Positions 29,017-41,454 of a stretch of DNA of 64,000 bases are shown here, piece by piece. The notes below the pieces were generated by a model that searched no databases, had not been told where the DNA came from, and worked only from the letters and a program-made list of their open reading frames with translations. This DNA is from Methanocaldococcus bathoardescens (GTDB lineage: Archaea > AGJL01 > Methanococci > Methanococcales > Methanocaldococcaceae). The translations under genes were made by a program, and so were the position numbers. The first letter of the stretch is position 1, and the number at the start of each line of letters is the position of its first letter. Where the stretch lies: assembly GCF_000739065.1 (NCBI RefSeq), contig NZ_CP009149.1:1-64000 (forward strand). The letters are read 5' to 3'.

Positions 29017-30582
29017 ATGAAAATAGTAATTCTTGCTCCAACGATAACTCCGATTGTTTCCTGTGGCGGGTTAGGGGATGTAATGAGAGATTTGCCAAAA
29101 TTTTTAAAAAAAGATAATGATGTTTTAGTTTTAACTCTCAACCATTATAATAGATATTCCAATCTTCCTCATGAAGTCATTAAAAAAATAACTGTTGTCT
29201 ATAAAGGCTCTAAGATTTCTTTTGATGTTTTAAAAACAAAGCATCCAACAACAGGGGTTGATTTAATTGTATTTAGTAATGAGAATGTTAATAATTTAAA
29301 TGTTTGGGATTCTATTAAGTATGAAATTTTTGCTGATTTGGTTGTTAGTTATTTGGATGATATTAATGATATTGATGTCGTATCTGGACATGATTGGATG
29401 TGTGGTTTAGCTATAGCTAAATGCAACGATATCTTAGATTTACCAACGACTTTAACTATACACAATGAGGCTTTTAAAGGAGGGGTGATTGAGTATAAAG
29501 GGGAAGTTATGACTTTCTTAGAATTGGGAATTAAATATGCTGATGCTGTTAATACTGTAAGCCCTACGCATGCTGAAGAGATAAAAAACTGCCAATATAT
29601 AAAGAAATATTTAAATAATAAACCATTCTTTGGAATTTTAAATGGTATTGATATTGATGAATACGACCCTATGAAAATAATAGATAGAATGATAACTCTC
29701 TCAAATAACAAACTCGACCCAAGAAATTATGCCTACATTTCCCCTTATTCAGCTGAAGATGCTTATGATATAAAGCCAAAAATAAAATATTCATGGTTTT
29801 ATAAAGGGGGAGTTTATGAATATGTTGAGGATTGGAATAAGATAATAGATAAAGGAATTTCAGCTACTGAAGTTGAAGTATATGGTGGATTAAAAGGAGA
29901 TATAGAAACGCCATTGATTGGGTTTGTTGGAAGAGCCACATATCAGAAAGGATTTAACACGATGTTTGAAGCAGTTCCTGAACTTTTAGAGAAACATAAT
30001 ATAAGATTTGTGTTTTTAACAAAAGGAGAGAAAGAAATTGAAGACAAACTAAAAAGTCTTGCTAATGACTATGATGGGAAGATTTTGGCATTGATAGGTT
30101 ATTCCTTACCACTATCATCTTTAGTATTTGCGGGAAGTGATTGGATAGTTATGCCTTCATATTGGGAACCATGTGGTTTAGTGCAGATGGAATCTATGGC
30201 ATACTGCACCCCAGTTATAGCTACAGAAACTGGGGGTTTAAAAGATACCATAATTCCTTTGCATCACAACCCTTATGAGCATTCAAACTTTGATAAAGCA
30301 ACAGGCGTTTTATTTAAAGTTCCAGATAAGATAGGGTTTATTTGGGGAGTTGAACATGCGTTAAATTGGACATTTTATAAACTTAATGAGATATGTATGT
30401 TTATGCAGTATGTAAGATACAAATGCCCTAAACATCCTTATGATGAAAACGCCCCTCTCCCTATGATGATGAAAAACTGCTATTATCATGTATTTAGAAA
30501 CTTAAGTTGGCAGAACTCTCCATCTATAAGAAAATATAAAGGTTTATTTGGTGGGGCAATTTACAATCATTATCTAAAATGA
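29017..30582 (+). CDS. Glycogen synthase (GT5-like)
   Basis: A 521-aa glycosyltransferase that extends alpha-1,4-glucan from a nucleotide-glucose. PTITPIVSCGGLGDVMRDLP near residue 10 contains the GGLG loop; IGFVGRATYQKGFNTMFEA and PSYWEPCGLVQMESMAYC near 380 (EX7E) are the C-domain motifs. A GTG at 29008 is in frame, but the ATG at 29017 has TGTGAT at the right distance. It heads the rightward operon glycogen synthase-pgi-ADP-dependent kinase. Confidence 0.93.
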   Translation: MKIVILAPTITPIVSCGGLGDVMRDLPKFLKKDNDVLVLTLNHYNRYSNLPHEVIKKITVVYKGSKISFDVLKTKHPTTGVDLIVFSNENVNNLNVWDSIKYEIFADLVVSYLDDINDIDVVSGHDWMCGLAIAKCNDILDLPTTLTIHNEAFKGGVIEYKGEVMTFLELGIKYADAVNTVSPTHAEEIKNCQYIKKYLNNKPFFGILNGIDIDEYDPMKIIDRMITLSNNKLDPRNYAYISPYSAEDAYDIKPKIKYSWFYKGGVYEYVEDWNKIIDKGISATEVEVYGGLKGDIETPLIGFVGRATYQKGFNTMFEAVPELLEKHNIRFVFLTKGEKEIEDKLKSLANDYDGKILALIGYSLPLSSLVFAGSDWIVMPSYWEPCGLVQMESMAYCTPVIATETGGLKDTIIPLHHNPYEHSNFDKATGVLFKVPDKIGFIWGVEHALNWTFYKLNEICMFMQYVRYKCPKHPYDENAPLPMMMKNCYYHVFRNLSWQNSPSIRKYKGLFGGAIYNHYLK

Positions 30583-30598
30583 GATTTTGGGGGGGAAT

Positions 30599-33194
<2,596 letters not shown>

Positions 33195-33212
33195 GTTAAT
33201 TTTATTATTATT

Positions 33213-33893
33213 TTATTTTTTTAATGTTTTTACACCTTTTTTTGTCCCTACTAATACTTTATCTACTTTTGTAAAGATACCATTCTCAACAACTCCTGGG
33301 ATGTTGTTTATTTCTTTCTCAAGCTCTATCGCATCATCAACTTTCATAAACACATCTATAATCATATTTCCATTGTCTGTTATAACTGGTCCTCTTTTTC
33401 TATCCCCTAATCTAATCACTGCCTCTCCTCCCATTTCTGATAACGCCCTAATTACAACCCTATAAGCTGAAGGAATAACTTCTACAGGGATTGGAAACTT
33501 TTCCCCTAATTTTTTAACTAATTTGCTTTCATCAACTAAAACAACAAATTCATCTGCGTTGTAATCAACTATCTTTTCTTGAGTATGACAACCTCCTCCT
33601 CCCTTTATTAAAAATAAGGTCTTTTCTTCAACTTCATCAGCCCCATCAAATGCAATATCAACGTCATACTCATCTAAAGAAACTAATGGTATTTCATATT
33701 GCATAGCTAACATTTTGGCCTCAAATGAGGTGGGGATTCCAAAGACAGTTAATTCTTCTTCTTGAATTCTATTTCCAAGCTCTCTGATAAATAAAGCTGC
33801 TGTTGAACCTGTCCCTAATCCAACAACCATCCCATCTTCAACTAACTTCACAGCTTCCTTAGCTACTTTTAACTTTAAATCTTCATTTGACAC
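33213..33893 (-). CDS. rpiA: Ribose-5-phosphate isomerase A
   Basis: A 226-aa enzyme interconverting ribose-5-P and ribulose-5-P. MVVGLGTGSTAALFIRELG near residue 22 binds phosphate, DIAFDGADEVEE near 81 holds catalytic Asp residues, and LIKGGGGCHTQEKIVDY near 93 completes the site; Lys in DESKLVKKLGEKFPIPVEV is also typical. It converges on the kinase gene. The 332-bp gap upstream to tiaS holds AT-rich promoter DNA and MITE-like element D; no gene is seen. Confidence 0.97.
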   Translation of the reverse strand: MSNEDLKLKVAKEAVKLVEDGMVVGLGTGSTAALFIRELGNRIQEEELTVFGIPTSFEAKMLAMQYEIPLVSLDEYDVDIAFDGADEVEEKTLFLIKGGGGCHTQEKIVDYNADEFVVLVDESKLVKKLGEKFPIPVEVIPSAYRVVIRALSEMGGEAVIRLGDRKRGPVITDNGNMIIDVFMKVDDAIELEKEINNIPGVVENGIFTKVDKVLVGTKKGVKTLKK

Positions 33894-34101
33894 AGTTATC
33901 CCTCTATAATCTTTTTATGATTTTGTTATTGAAATATTAAGAATGTTATAAAAAGTTTTTGGAATTTTTAGATTTGGATGTATAAATTAAGGTGTAAAAA
34001 TAGTTTTATTTTTATCTAAATTTTTCACGTGATAACCATAAACCTACTTAATAATATTAACAAATATAAAATCAGCAACGTAAATTATTTGAGCTTTTTA
34101 T

Positions 34102-34195
34102 GTAGGACTTTCGCATCTTATATAATTTAATTTAATGTAGTTTAATGCCAAAGGCATTACTTCATTAAAAATTTTTATTCCTGTGAAAGTCCTAC
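34102..34195. repeat. MITE-like element D
   Basis: A 94-bp element with ends GTAGGACTTTCGCA and TGTGAAAGTCCTAC. Central hairpin AATGCC-AAA-GGCATT. Located 30 bp upstream of tiaS, inside the 332-bp gap 33894-34225. By remembered M. jannaschii gene numbers the order jumps here (rpiA MJ1603 to tiaS near MJ1095), so it sits at or near a rearrangement junction. Confidence 0.85.
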
Positions 34196-34225
34196 AATAT
34201 TCACGAAATTTTTTGGTGATGTGTG

Positions 34226-35491
34226 ATGTTTATCGGAATTGACGATACAGACAGCCCAAACAAGTACTGCACTACCTATATAGCAACTTTATTAATAGAG
34301 GAATTAAAAGGTAATGGATATAGCGTAGATATGCCAAAACTCATTAGAATGAATCCAATGGTTAAATATAAAACAAGAGGTAATGGAGGAGTTGCAATAC
34401 ACGTTTTAGATGAGCTATATTCAAAAGATAAGGAAGAGATTAAAAATATAACCATTAGTTTAGTTGAAAAATACACTGATTTTGAATGCGAAAACACAAA
34501 TCCCGGAATTGTATTTTTGGATGAAACAAAATATAAAGAGAATAGGGAAAAACTTAACTATTATTATAAAAAAGTCCTTTATGATATTGTTGATGTTGAT
34601 TATGCTGAAAAATTCATCTTAAAGGTTGGAGGAGAGTTTATAAAGTATAAATTGGGTAGGGGGATAATTGGAGCTTTAGGAGCTGTATCATCAACTCCAC
34701 CTTACACTTATGAGCTTTTAGCTTACAGAAAGAAGGAGATGTGGGGAAAGAAAAGGGAGATTGATGAAAATAGTGTTATAAAAATGGATAAAGAGACATT
34801 TCCTTACACATTTGACAACTACGATTATGAAAATAATAAGATTTTAATAACACCAAACACACCATGCCCTGTTTTATTTGGAATTAGAGGAATTGATGTA
34901 GAAGTTTTATTAAAAGCAATGAACATGATTGAAGGAGAAAAACCAGAAAGATTTATGATTTTTAAAACAAACCATGGGACGGATGTTCATTTAAGAAAAA
35001 TGAATATTAAAGATATTTATCCAAATACTGGGGTTATTGTTTATGGAAAAGTTGTAGAAGAGCCGAGAGATATAGAAGGCGGGCATGTAATATTTAAATT
35101 ATCAGATGGAACTGGAGAAATCGATTGTGTAGCTTACGAACCAACAAAAGGATTTAGGGATATTATAAGAAAGTTAATAGTTGGGGATTACATAGCTGTT
35201 TATGGAACTGTGAGAGAAAAGCCTTTAGGAATAAATGTTGAAAAGATAAAAATCTTAAAATTGGAAAAAAAGTTTGTTAAGGATAAGAGATGCCCATACT
35301 GTGGAGGAACATTAAAAGCAAAGGGTAAAAAAGCTGGTTATAAATGTAAAAAATGTAAAAAATCTATTGCTTACGATGAAATCAAAAAGATAGAGGTTGA
35401 GAGGGATTTAAAAATTGGGTTTTATGAAGTGCCTGGTTCTGCAAGGAGGCATTTAAGTAAGCCAATACAGTTAGTAGATTTAATATGGTAA
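34226..35491 (+). CDS. tiaS: tRNA(Ile2) 2-agmatinylcytidine synthetase TiaS
   Basis: A 421-aa enzyme that attaches agmatine to C34 of tRNA(Ile2) so that it reads AUA. MFIGIDDTDSPNKYCTTYIA is the N-terminal kinase-like Asp motif. KTRGNGGVAIHV follows, then an OB-fold (~270-340; VIVYGKVVEEPRDI) and a zinc ribbon CPYCGG...CKKCKK near 350-375. GGTGAT five nt upstream selects the ATG at 34226 over the GTG at 34223. First gene after element D. Confidence 0.95.
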   Translation: MFIGIDDTDSPNKYCTTYIATLLIEELKGNGYSVDMPKLIRMNPMVKYKTRGNGGVAIHVLDELYSKDKEEIKNITISLVEKYTDFECENTNPGIVFLDETKYKENREKLNYYYKKVLYDIVDVDYAEKFILKVGGEFIKYKLGRGIIGALGAVSSTPPYTYELLAYRKKEMWGKKREIDENSVIKMDKETFPYTFDNYDYENNKILITPNTPCPVLFGIRGIDVEVLLKAMNMIEGEKPERFMIFKTNHGTDVHLRKMNIKDIYPNTGVIVYGKVVEEPRDIEGGHVIFKLSDGTGEIDCVAYEPTKGFRDIIRKLIVGDYIAVYGTVREKPLGINVEKIKILKLEKKFVKDKRCPYCGGTLKAKGKKAGYKCKKCKKSIAYDEIKKIEVERDLKIGFYEVPGSARRHLSKPIQLVDLIW

Positions 35492-35560
35492 AGTTATATA
35501 AAGTTGTAATATTGTTATAATAATAAAAAGAAAAGAATAAATAATGAGGGGTTGAGGTTA

Positions 35561-36718
35561 ATGGATATAACATACAAATTAGCAAGTTATAGAATTTGCA
35601 ATCCAGAGGAGACATTTGAAAAGATACAGGAGGCGTTAAAAAAGATACAGACAATAGAAATTGGGAATATACAACATTTGGATAAATTGGGAATTCCAGT
35701 TTATTATTTAAAAAGAAGAGTTATTGTAAATGGGAAAGAAGGAGAGGCAGTTCATTATGGAAAGGGAGCTACTGAAATACAGGCGAAGGTCTCTGCATGC
35801 ATGGAAGCTATAGAGAGGTTTTCAGCAAGTTATGATAAAAATAAAGTTAAAGAAAAAGCTGATAATCCAATAAACATTGAAGATTTAATTGTACCACAAT
35901 ATGCAGATAAAAATGTCAAAGAATGGGTTGAAGGAATTGATATTATTAATGATGAGGTTGTTGATGTTCCAGCAGAAGCTGTTTTCTATCCAACCGCTGG
36001 AAAATTGTTTAGAGGAAACACCAATGGATTGGCAAGTGGAAATAATTTAAATGAAGCAATTTTACATGCTACTTTGGAGATTATTGAGAGGGATGCATGG
36101 AGTTTGGCAGATTTAGCAAGAAAAATACCAAGAAAGATAAATCCTGAAGATGCAAAAAACCCATTAATTCATGAGTTAATTGAAAAGTTTGAAAAAGCTG
36201 GAGTTGAAGTAATTTTGAAGGATTTAACACCAGAGTTTGAGATTCCAGTAGTTGCGGCTATTACAGATGATTCAAGTAAAGACCCATTGATGCTGTGTGT
36301 TGGTGTAGGATGCCATTTACATCCAGAGATAGCTATTTTAAGGGCTTTAACTGAGGTTGCTCAAAGTAGAGCTTCTCAACTTCATGGATTTAGAAGAGAT
36401 GCAAAATTAAGAGAAGAATTTACTTCAAAAATCCCTTATGAGAGATTAAAGAGAATACATAGGAAATGGTTTGAATTTGAAGAGGAAATAAATATTGCTG
36501 ACATGCCAAACAACGCAACATATAATTTAAAGAAAGATTTGGAATTCATAAAAGATAAAATCTCAGAGTTTGGGTTTGATAAATTAATATATGTTGATTT
36601 AAATAAGGTTGGAGTTGATGCAGTTAGAGTTATAATTCCAAAAATGGAAGTTTATACAATGGATAGAGACAGATTATCAAAAAATGCTATTGAAAGAGTT
36701 AAAAAACTGTATTATTAA
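35561..36718 (+). CDS. ycaO: YcaO-domain protein, probable McrA-glycine thioamidation enzyme
   Basis: A 385-aa YcaO enzyme that uses ATP to activate a backbone amide. In methanogens it converts a glycine of methyl-CoM reductase subunit McrA to thioglycine. Nucleotide-binding YcaO motifs are visible: [39 protein letters not shown] and IIERDAWS, and near 245 [29 protein letters not shown] 35561 lies 5 nt after GAGG. No TfuA partner is adjacent, consistent with reports that the M. jannaschii enzyme can act alone with a sulfide source. Confidence 0.92.
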   Translation: MDITYKLASYRICNPEETFEKIQEALKKIQTIEIGNIQHLDKLGIPVYYLKRRVIVNGKEGEAVHYGKGATEIQAKVSACMEAIERFSASYDKNKVKEKADNPINIEDLIVPQYADKNVKEWVEGIDIINDEVVDVPAEAVFYPTAGKLFRGNTNGLASGNNLNEAILHATLEIIERDAWSLADLARKIPRKINPEDAKNPLIHELIEKFEKAGVEVILKDLTPEFEIPVVAAITDDSSKDPLMLCVGVGCHLHPEIAILRALTEVAQSRASQLHGFRRDAKLREEFTSKIPYERLKRIHRKWFEFEEEINIADMPNNATYNLKKDLEFIKDKISEFGFDKLIYVDLNKVGVDAVRVIIPKMEVYTMDRDRLSKNAIERVKKLYY

Positions 36719-36733
36719 AAATTATTTTTAGAT

Positions 36734-37657
36734 TTAATGTGAAAAATGCTTCAAATCAAATACATCCAGTTTTTTGTTCTTTTCTTTATTTTTTTCTTTG
36801 AAGAAATCTTCTAATATTTTCTTTTCTTTTATTAAACCAGCTGAATCTGCCCTACACTGCCCACAAGCTCTGAATTGTGGAAGGTATTTTTCACATTCTT
36901 CTCTAACCCTCTTTATTTCTTCACATGTTGGAGCTCTCAGATGTTTCATTTTGTATAATGGAATTAGAGGAATAATATTTTGCATATAAGCAAAATCTTT
37001 TAACTCTTTAGCAATATCAACAACATGTTCCATATTTATCTCTGGAATTAAGACAGTATTTATTTTTATTATTAATCCTTCATCATAGGCTTTCTTTATT
37101 CCATCTATTTGATTCTCTATCAATATCTTAGCCCCTTCAATGCCATGATGTATTTTTTTATCATAATACACCCATTCAATTATATCTTTTAAAATCTCTG
37201 GGTCTATGGCATTGACAGTTACAGTAACTGTCTTTACATTTAAATCAGCCAATTTTTTATAGTATTTATTTAGTAACAGCCCATTTGTAGAGATACATTT
37301 TATAAGGTCTGGAAACTTTTCGTTAATAATCTCTAATGTTTCAAATGTCTCTTTATTAAATAAACTATCTCCCGGCCCAGCTATTCCAACAACTTTAACA
37401 TTTGGAATCTCTTTTAACACTTTGTTTAAGTAGTTTTCAACATCTTCTAGCTTTAATACTGATAAAGCTACCCCTGGCCTATGCTCACATGCCTCTTTAC
37501 CCAAACTTCTTCTACAAAATTTACATGCAATGTTACATCTTGGAGCTACTGGAAGATGTACTCTACCAACTTTATCATGAATTTTTTCGTTAAAGCATGG
37601 ATGAACTTTTGTTATATGAGAAAATTTTAACATCTTTTTTTGTCTATTTTCTTCCAT
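36734..37657 (-). CDS. nifB: NifB-like radical SAM protein
   Basis: A 307-aa radical SAM enzyme of the NifB group, which fuses two 4Fe-4S clusters into the 8Fe precursor NifB-co. The SAM cluster is RCNIACKFCRR near residue 39 and CGQCRADSAGL near 275 holds the C-terminal cluster cysteines; HPCFNEKIHDKVGRVHLPVA is the typical NifB N-terminus. It lacks the NafY-like C-terminal domain. No nif structural genes are in the window, so in a non-diazotroph its product would serve another purpose. Confidence 0.9.
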   Translation of the reverse strand: MEENRQKKMLKFSHITKVHPCFNEKIHDKVGRVHLPVAPRCNIACKFCRRSLGKEACEHRPGVALSVLKLEDVENYLNKVLKEIPNVKVVGIAGPGDSLFNKETFETLEIINEKFPDLIKCISTNGLLLNKYYKKLADLNVKTVTVTVNAIDPEILKDIIEWVYYDKKIHHGIEGAKILIENQIDGIKKAYDEGLIIKINTVLIPEINMEHVVDIAKELKDFAYMQNIIPLIPLYKMKHLRAPTCEEIKRVREECEKYLPQFRACGQCRADSAGLIKEKKILEDFFKEKNKEKNKKLDVFDLKHFSH

Positions 37658-37733
37658 AATATCACATTAATTTGGCTAATTTTTAATGTTATATAATAGT
37701 GCCTTTTATAAAATTTAAAACTTTCCTTTGGAT

Positions 37734-38369
37734 TTAACTCAGATTTAAATGTCCAATAATTGGATGAGATATTGTGTATAGGCCAATTAATATAATCATC
37801 CCCCCACTTATTAAAGGTAGTTTTGATATTTTTTTGCTTCCAACATATTTTTTAATTAATTCTTTACTTTTAACAAAAGTAATAGCTAAACCAGTTAAAG
37901 ATACAGCCAATCCAATACTAAATATTGCAACATAAATTAAACCATCAAATAAATTTCCTGATGAAATTGATAATAATAAAACTGCCAGTGCAGCTGGACA
38001 TGGAACTAAACCTGCTGATAATCCTAAAGCAATAATTCCCTTTTTTGTATCTATCTTATGCTTATGCGGATAAAAATAATTTTTTACTATCCAGATTCCC
38101 ACTGCAATTAATATAGAACCCCCAATAATACTCATCATATCATGCACTACATTAACATTTAAACCTTCTAATAAATAAATTGATAAAATTCCTAATAAAA
38201 ATATAATTGCTGTGTGGGATAGAGTTATAGTTGCCCCCAATAGAATAGCATCTTTTAGAGACGTTTTTGTTCCTAAAATATAAGCTGCTAAAACATTTTT
38301 CCCATGTCCTGGTTCTAATGCATGCAACATTCCGATTATGAAGGCAGTTATTGTGTATAGAAGTTCCAA
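37734..38369 (-). CDS. NicO/RcnA-like nickel or cobalt transporter
   Basis: A ~211-aa polytopic membrane protein with about six helices. The signature MLHALEPGHGKNVLAAYILG in the first helix contains the metal-handling His residues, and GLSAGLVPCPAALAVLL is the second conserved motif. Uptake or efflux cannot be told from sequence. Possible starts are GTG 38378, ATG 38375 and TTG 38369; GGTGAT four nt upstream favours the TTG. It diverges from cbiMNQO across a 289-bp region that holds an operator-like palindrome. Confidence 0.85.
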   Translation of the reverse strand: MELLYTITAFIIGMLHALEPGHGKNVLAAYILGTKTSLKDAILLGATITLSHTAIIFLLGILSIYLLEGLNVNVVHDMMSIIGGSILIAVGIWIVKNYFYPHKHKIDTKKGIIALGLSAGLVPCPAALAVLLLSISSGNLFDGLIYVAIFSIGLAVSLTGLAITFVKSKELIKKYVGSKKISKLPLISGGMIILIGLYTISHPIIGHLNLS

Positions 38370-38412
38370 AACCATCACCGTAATAACTAATTTTTATACT
38401 ATACTATCTTTT

Positions 38413-38429
38413 GTAATACTTAATATTAC
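38413..38429. promoter_or_regulatory. Palindromic operator candidate between the NicO-type gene and cbiMNQO
   Basis: GTAATA-CTTAA-TATTAC is a perfect 6-bp inverted repeat with a 5-nt spacer in the divergent region. It lies just upstream of a TATA-like AGTATAAAAAT for the leftward gene, or over its start site if CTATTTAAATA near 38447 is used. The cbiM TATA (TTTATATAAG, ~38597-38606) is ~170 bp away. A metal-responsive repressor is a natural candidate; identity unknown. Confidence 0.45.
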
Positions 38430-38658
38430 CTTAATTGGGTTATTATTTAAATAGTTTATTACTAAAAAAGAAAAATTAATCAATACTAAAAATGTCTTTA
38501 ATTTAAAATGATAATAAAAAATAATAAAAAAATAAGAAAATTCATTAAAAATAATATAATTAAAATTTATTTTATCATCTATAAAATACCGTTAAATTTA
38601 TATAAGATAAAGAATACTGTAAAAATATAAAGTTTCCTTTAATTAATGGGGTGATAAT

Positions 38659-39357
38659 TTGCACATAATGGAGGGGTTTCTTCCAATACAATGGTGCATA
38701 TTTTGGTATGTTCTTTCTGGTATTGTAGTGGCTTATGGAATAATGCAATTAAAGAAAATAATTTCTGAAAATCCAGAAGCAAAGCCATTAATAGCTGTTG
38801 CTGGAGCATTTATGTTTGTTTTAAGTTCTTTAAAGATGCCATCAGTTACTGGAAGTTGCTCCCATCCTTGCGGTAACGGTTTAGGGGCTGTGTTGTTTGG
38901 TCCTGCTGTTACAGCAGTGTTGGCAACTATAACCTTATTGTTCCAAGCATTGTTGTTAGCTCATGGGGGAATTACAACATTAGGGGCTAATGTTTTCTCA
39001 ATGGGTATTGTAGGGCCGTTTGTTGGCTGGATTATCTATAAAGCATTAAAAGGAAAAATAAACTCAACTTATGCAATTGGTTTAGCGGCAATATTTGCTG
39101 ATTGGGCAACTTACGTTACAACATCAATCCAATTAACTTTAGCATTCCCTGGAACAGACCCAATTAAGACATTTACAGCTTTTGCTACAGTGTTTGCAGT
39201 AACACAAATCCCATTAGCAATTGCAGAAGGTCTTTTAACAATGGTATTGTGGGACTACATAAAGAAATTAAGACCAGACATTTTGTTGAAGTTAGGAGTT
39301 ATTGATGAAAGTGAAGTTCCTAATTTGAAGGTATCTCCATCAGCAGGAGGTGAATAA
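38659..39357 (+). CDS. cbiM: Cobalt ECF transporter substrate-binding membrane subunit CbiM
   Basis: A 232-aa integral membrane protein that captures Co2+. Its N-terminus [13 protein letters not shown] supplies the metal site (amino group, His2, and a later His) and fixes the TTG start at 38659, 3 nt after GGGGTGAT. Further motifs: [19 protein letters not shown] near residue 74 and [19 protein letters not shown] near 102. First gene of the cbiMNQO operon. Confidence 0.97.
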   Translation: MHIMEGFLPIQWCIFWYVLSGIVVAYGIMQLKKIISENPEAKPLIAVAGAFMFVLSSLKMPSVTGSCSHPCGNGLGAVLFGPAVTAVLATITLLFQALLLAHGGITTLGANVFSMGIVGPFVGWIIYKALKGKINSTYAIGLAAIFADWATYVTTSIQLTLAFPGTDPIKTFTAFATVFAVTQIPLAIAEGLLTMVLWDYIKKLRPDILLKLGVIDESEVPNLKVSPSAGGE

Positions 39358-39358
39358 T

Positions 39359-39649
39359 TTGGAAACAAAACACATTCTAATGCTTTTGGGTGTTGTAATT
39401 TTGTGTGTTATTCCATTAATAATGTATGCAGGTAAAGGTGAAGAAGAAGGATACTTTGGAGGAGCAGATGATGCAGCAGAAGGTGTTATTGAGCAGGTAG
39501 ATCCGGGTTATCAATCATGGTTTAAACCAATCTGGGAGCCACCAAGTGGAGAAATTGAGAGTTTATTGTTTGCTTTGCAGGCGGCAATTGGGGCAATAAT
39601 TATTGGTTACTTTATCGGCTATTATAAGGCAAAATCTCAATATGCCTAA
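39359..39649 (+). CDS. cbiN: Cobalt transporter auxiliary subunit CbiN
   Basis: A 96-aa protein with two transmembrane helices around an extracytoplasmic loop containing FGGADDAAEGVIEQ, which in CbiN contacts CbiM and assists metal insertion. The TTG at 39359 is preferred because GGAGGTGA lies just upstream, overlapping the end of cbiM; a GTG at 39350 is part of that site. The presence of CbiN rather than NikN/L marks the system as cobalt-specific. Confidence 0.93.
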   Translation: METKHILMLLGVVILCVIPLIMYAGKGEEEGYFGGADDAAEGVIEQVDPGYQSWFKPIWEPPSGEIESLLFALQAAIGAIIIGYFIGYYKAKSQYA

Positions 39650-39696
39650 AATTTTATTTTTAATTTATTTTAAAATAAAATTTAAAGGTGATTTTT

Positions 39697-40479
39697 TTGT
39701 TGCAGAATACAATTGATAGCATTGCTTTTAATAATAATTTAAGGAATATTAATCCAAAATTAAAGGTTATTTTTGCTATTTTATCCTTATTTATTTGTGT
39801 CGCTTCAAAATCGGTTATTGTTCCTTTAATTATAACAATTATAATGATTTATTTAACTTTATTTAAGGCAAAAGTCCCAAAAAAGATATATTTAACTTTA
39901 TTTTTCCCTGTATTTGGATTTGGTTTATTTACATTAATATTTATGGCATTTTGGTATGGAACAACAGAGATGTATTCATTTAAAATATTTGGATTTACAA
40001 TTGGATTCTACAAAGAAGGTTTAGATATGGGGCTGTTAGTTTTTAGTAGAATGCTTGGAGGTGTTGCATCAACTCTATTTTTAGCTTTAACAACACCAAT
40101 GACAGAGATTTTTTATATTTTGAGGAGTTTAGGTTTGCCGAGTGTTGTGGTTGATATAGCTATGATGATGTATAGATATATCTTTGTATTACTTGATGAG
40201 CTAATTAGAATGCAGAATGCACAAGAAACAAGGTTGGGATATAAAGATTTAAAAACAACATATAAATCGTTGGGAATGTTAGCATCAAATTTATTTATAA
40301 GAACTTGGGAAAAAGGAGAGCAGTTATTTATAACCATGAGTTCAAGAGGGTATGATGGCGAGCTAAGAATTCTCGGAGAGATAGAAAACCCAAAATTAAT
40401 TTATATGATTGGGATAATATTATTTGAAATAATTTTAGTAATAATATCTTACTTAACCATGGATTTCAAACCCATTTAG
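39697..40479 (+). CDS. cbiQ: Energy-coupling factor transmembrane subunit CbiQ
   Basis: A ~260-aa T-component that couples ATP hydrolysis to movement of the CbiMN module. Several helices are followed by the cytoplasmic coupling helices with Ala-Arg-Gly-type motifs, here AQETRLGYKDL and SSRGYDGELRIL. GGTGAT at 39687-39692 points to a TTG start at 39697 (or 39700). It overlaps the ribosome site of cbiO. Confidence 0.93.
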   Translation: MLQNTIDSIAFNNNLRNINPKLKVIFAILSLFICVASKSVIVPLIITIIMIYLTLFKAKVPKKIYLTLFFPVFGFGLFTLIFMAFWYGTTEMYSFKIFGFTIGFYKEGLDMGLLVFSRMLGGVASTLFLALTTPMTEIFYILRSLGLPSVVVDIAMMMYRYIFVLLDELIRMQNAQETRLGYKDLKTTYKSLGMLASNLFIRTWEKGEQLFITMSSRGYDGELRILGEIENPKLIYMIGIILFEIILVIISYLTMDFKPI

Positions 40480-40488
40480 GTGAAATAA

Positions 40489-41328
40489 ATGTATATGATT
40501 GAAACAAAAGATTTGTATTTTAGATATCCTGATGGGACAGAGGTTTTAAAAGGTATAAATTTTAAAGTAAAAAAAGGAGAAATGGTTTCTATATTAGGGC
40601 CGAATGGAGTAGGAAAATCAACCTTATTTTTACATTTTAATGGAATTTTAAGACCTACAAAAGGAGAGGTTTTAATAAAAGGAAAACCAATAAAATATGA
40701 CAAGAAGGGTTTAATAGAAGTTAGAAAGACTGTTGGTTTAGTTTTTCAAAATCCTGACGACCAAATCTTTGCCCCCACAGTTAAAGAAGATGTTGCCTTT
40801 GGGCCTTTAAACTTAGGATTGCCTAAGGATGAAGTTGAGAGAAGAGTTAGAGAAGCTTTAAAAGCTGTGGGAATGGAAGGATTTGAAAATAAACCTCCTC
40901 ACCATTTAAGTGGAGGTCAAAAAAAGAGAGTAGCAATAGCTGGGATTTTAGCTATGCAACCAGAAGTTATTGTCTTAGATGAGCCAACATCTGGTTTAGA
41001 TCCTGTTGGGGCATCAAAGATAATGAAACTTCTATATGACTTGAATAAAAAAGGAATGACTATAATAATCTCAACGCATGATGTGGATTTAGTTCCAGTT
41101 TATGCTGATAAGGTTTATATTATGTATAATGGGAAGATTTTGAAAGAAGGAACACCAAAAGAAGTTTTCAGTGATGTTGAGACAATAAGAAAAGCTAATT
41201 TAAGATTGCCAAGAGTTGCTCACTTAATTGAGATTTTGAATAAAGAGGATAACATCCCTATTAAATGGGGCTTCACTATTAGAGAAGTTAGGAGGAATTT
41301 AGCTGAATATTTAAAAGAAAAGTGTTAA
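40489..41328 (+). CDS. cbiO: Cobalt transporter ATP-binding subunit CbiO
   Basis: A 279-aa ABC ATPase. Walker A is LGPNGVGKST near residue 35, the Q-loop is VFQNPDDQIF, the signature HLSGGQKKRVAIAG near 140, Walker B VIVLDEPTSGLDP and the switch His in ISTHDVD. GGTGA from the end of cbiQ is its ribosome site. The 3' end (LKEKC, stop) is followed by a palindromic element and then a second version of the same end (LKEEKC, stop) at ~41432-41453. Confidence 0.96.
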   Translation: MYMIETKDLYFRYPDGTEVLKGINFKVKKGEMVSILGPNGVGKSTLFLHFNGILRPTKGEVLIKGKPIKYDKKGLIEVRKTVGLVFQNPDDQIFAPTVKEDVAFGPLNLGLPKDEVERRVREALKAVGMEGFENKPPHHLSGGQKKRVAIAGILAMQPEVIVLDEPTSGLDPVGASKIMKLLYDLNKKGMTIIISTHDVDLVPVYADKVYIMYNGKILKEGTPKEVFSDVETIRKANLRLPRVAHLIEILNKEDNIPIKWGFTIREVRRNLAEYLKEKC

Positions 41329-41336
41329 TTCATACA

Positions 41337-41430
41337 CCATAAGGGGCTTTGCCCCCTATTAGTATACCCCAAAAAATTTTTGATGAAACTTTAAGAAAGT
41401 TTCATACTAATAGAGAGTTTCCTTCCATGG
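41337..41430. repeat. Palindromic element E2 downstream of cbiO
   Basis: A 94-bp imperfect palindrome with ends ACCATAAGG and CCATGGT and an inverted core CTATTAGTAT/ATACTAATAG. GGGGCTTTGCCCC forms a strong hairpin. Sequence and layout relate it to 2407-2488 and 58029-58106. It separates the intact cbiO end from a duplicate of that end. Confidence 0.8.
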
Positions 41431-41454
41431 TTTAAAAGAAGAAAAGTGTTAATT
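41431..41454 (+). pseudogene. Detached second copy of the cbiO 3' end
   Basis: TTTAAAAGAAGAAAAGTGTT plus AA repeats the end of cbiO (41311-41328) with one extra GAA codon; in the cbiO frame it reads L K E E K C stop against L K E K C stop. Only ~24 nt, so chance cannot be ruled out on this copy alone, but it repeats the pattern seen at guaB and at the 58116 gene. Confidence 0.65.
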
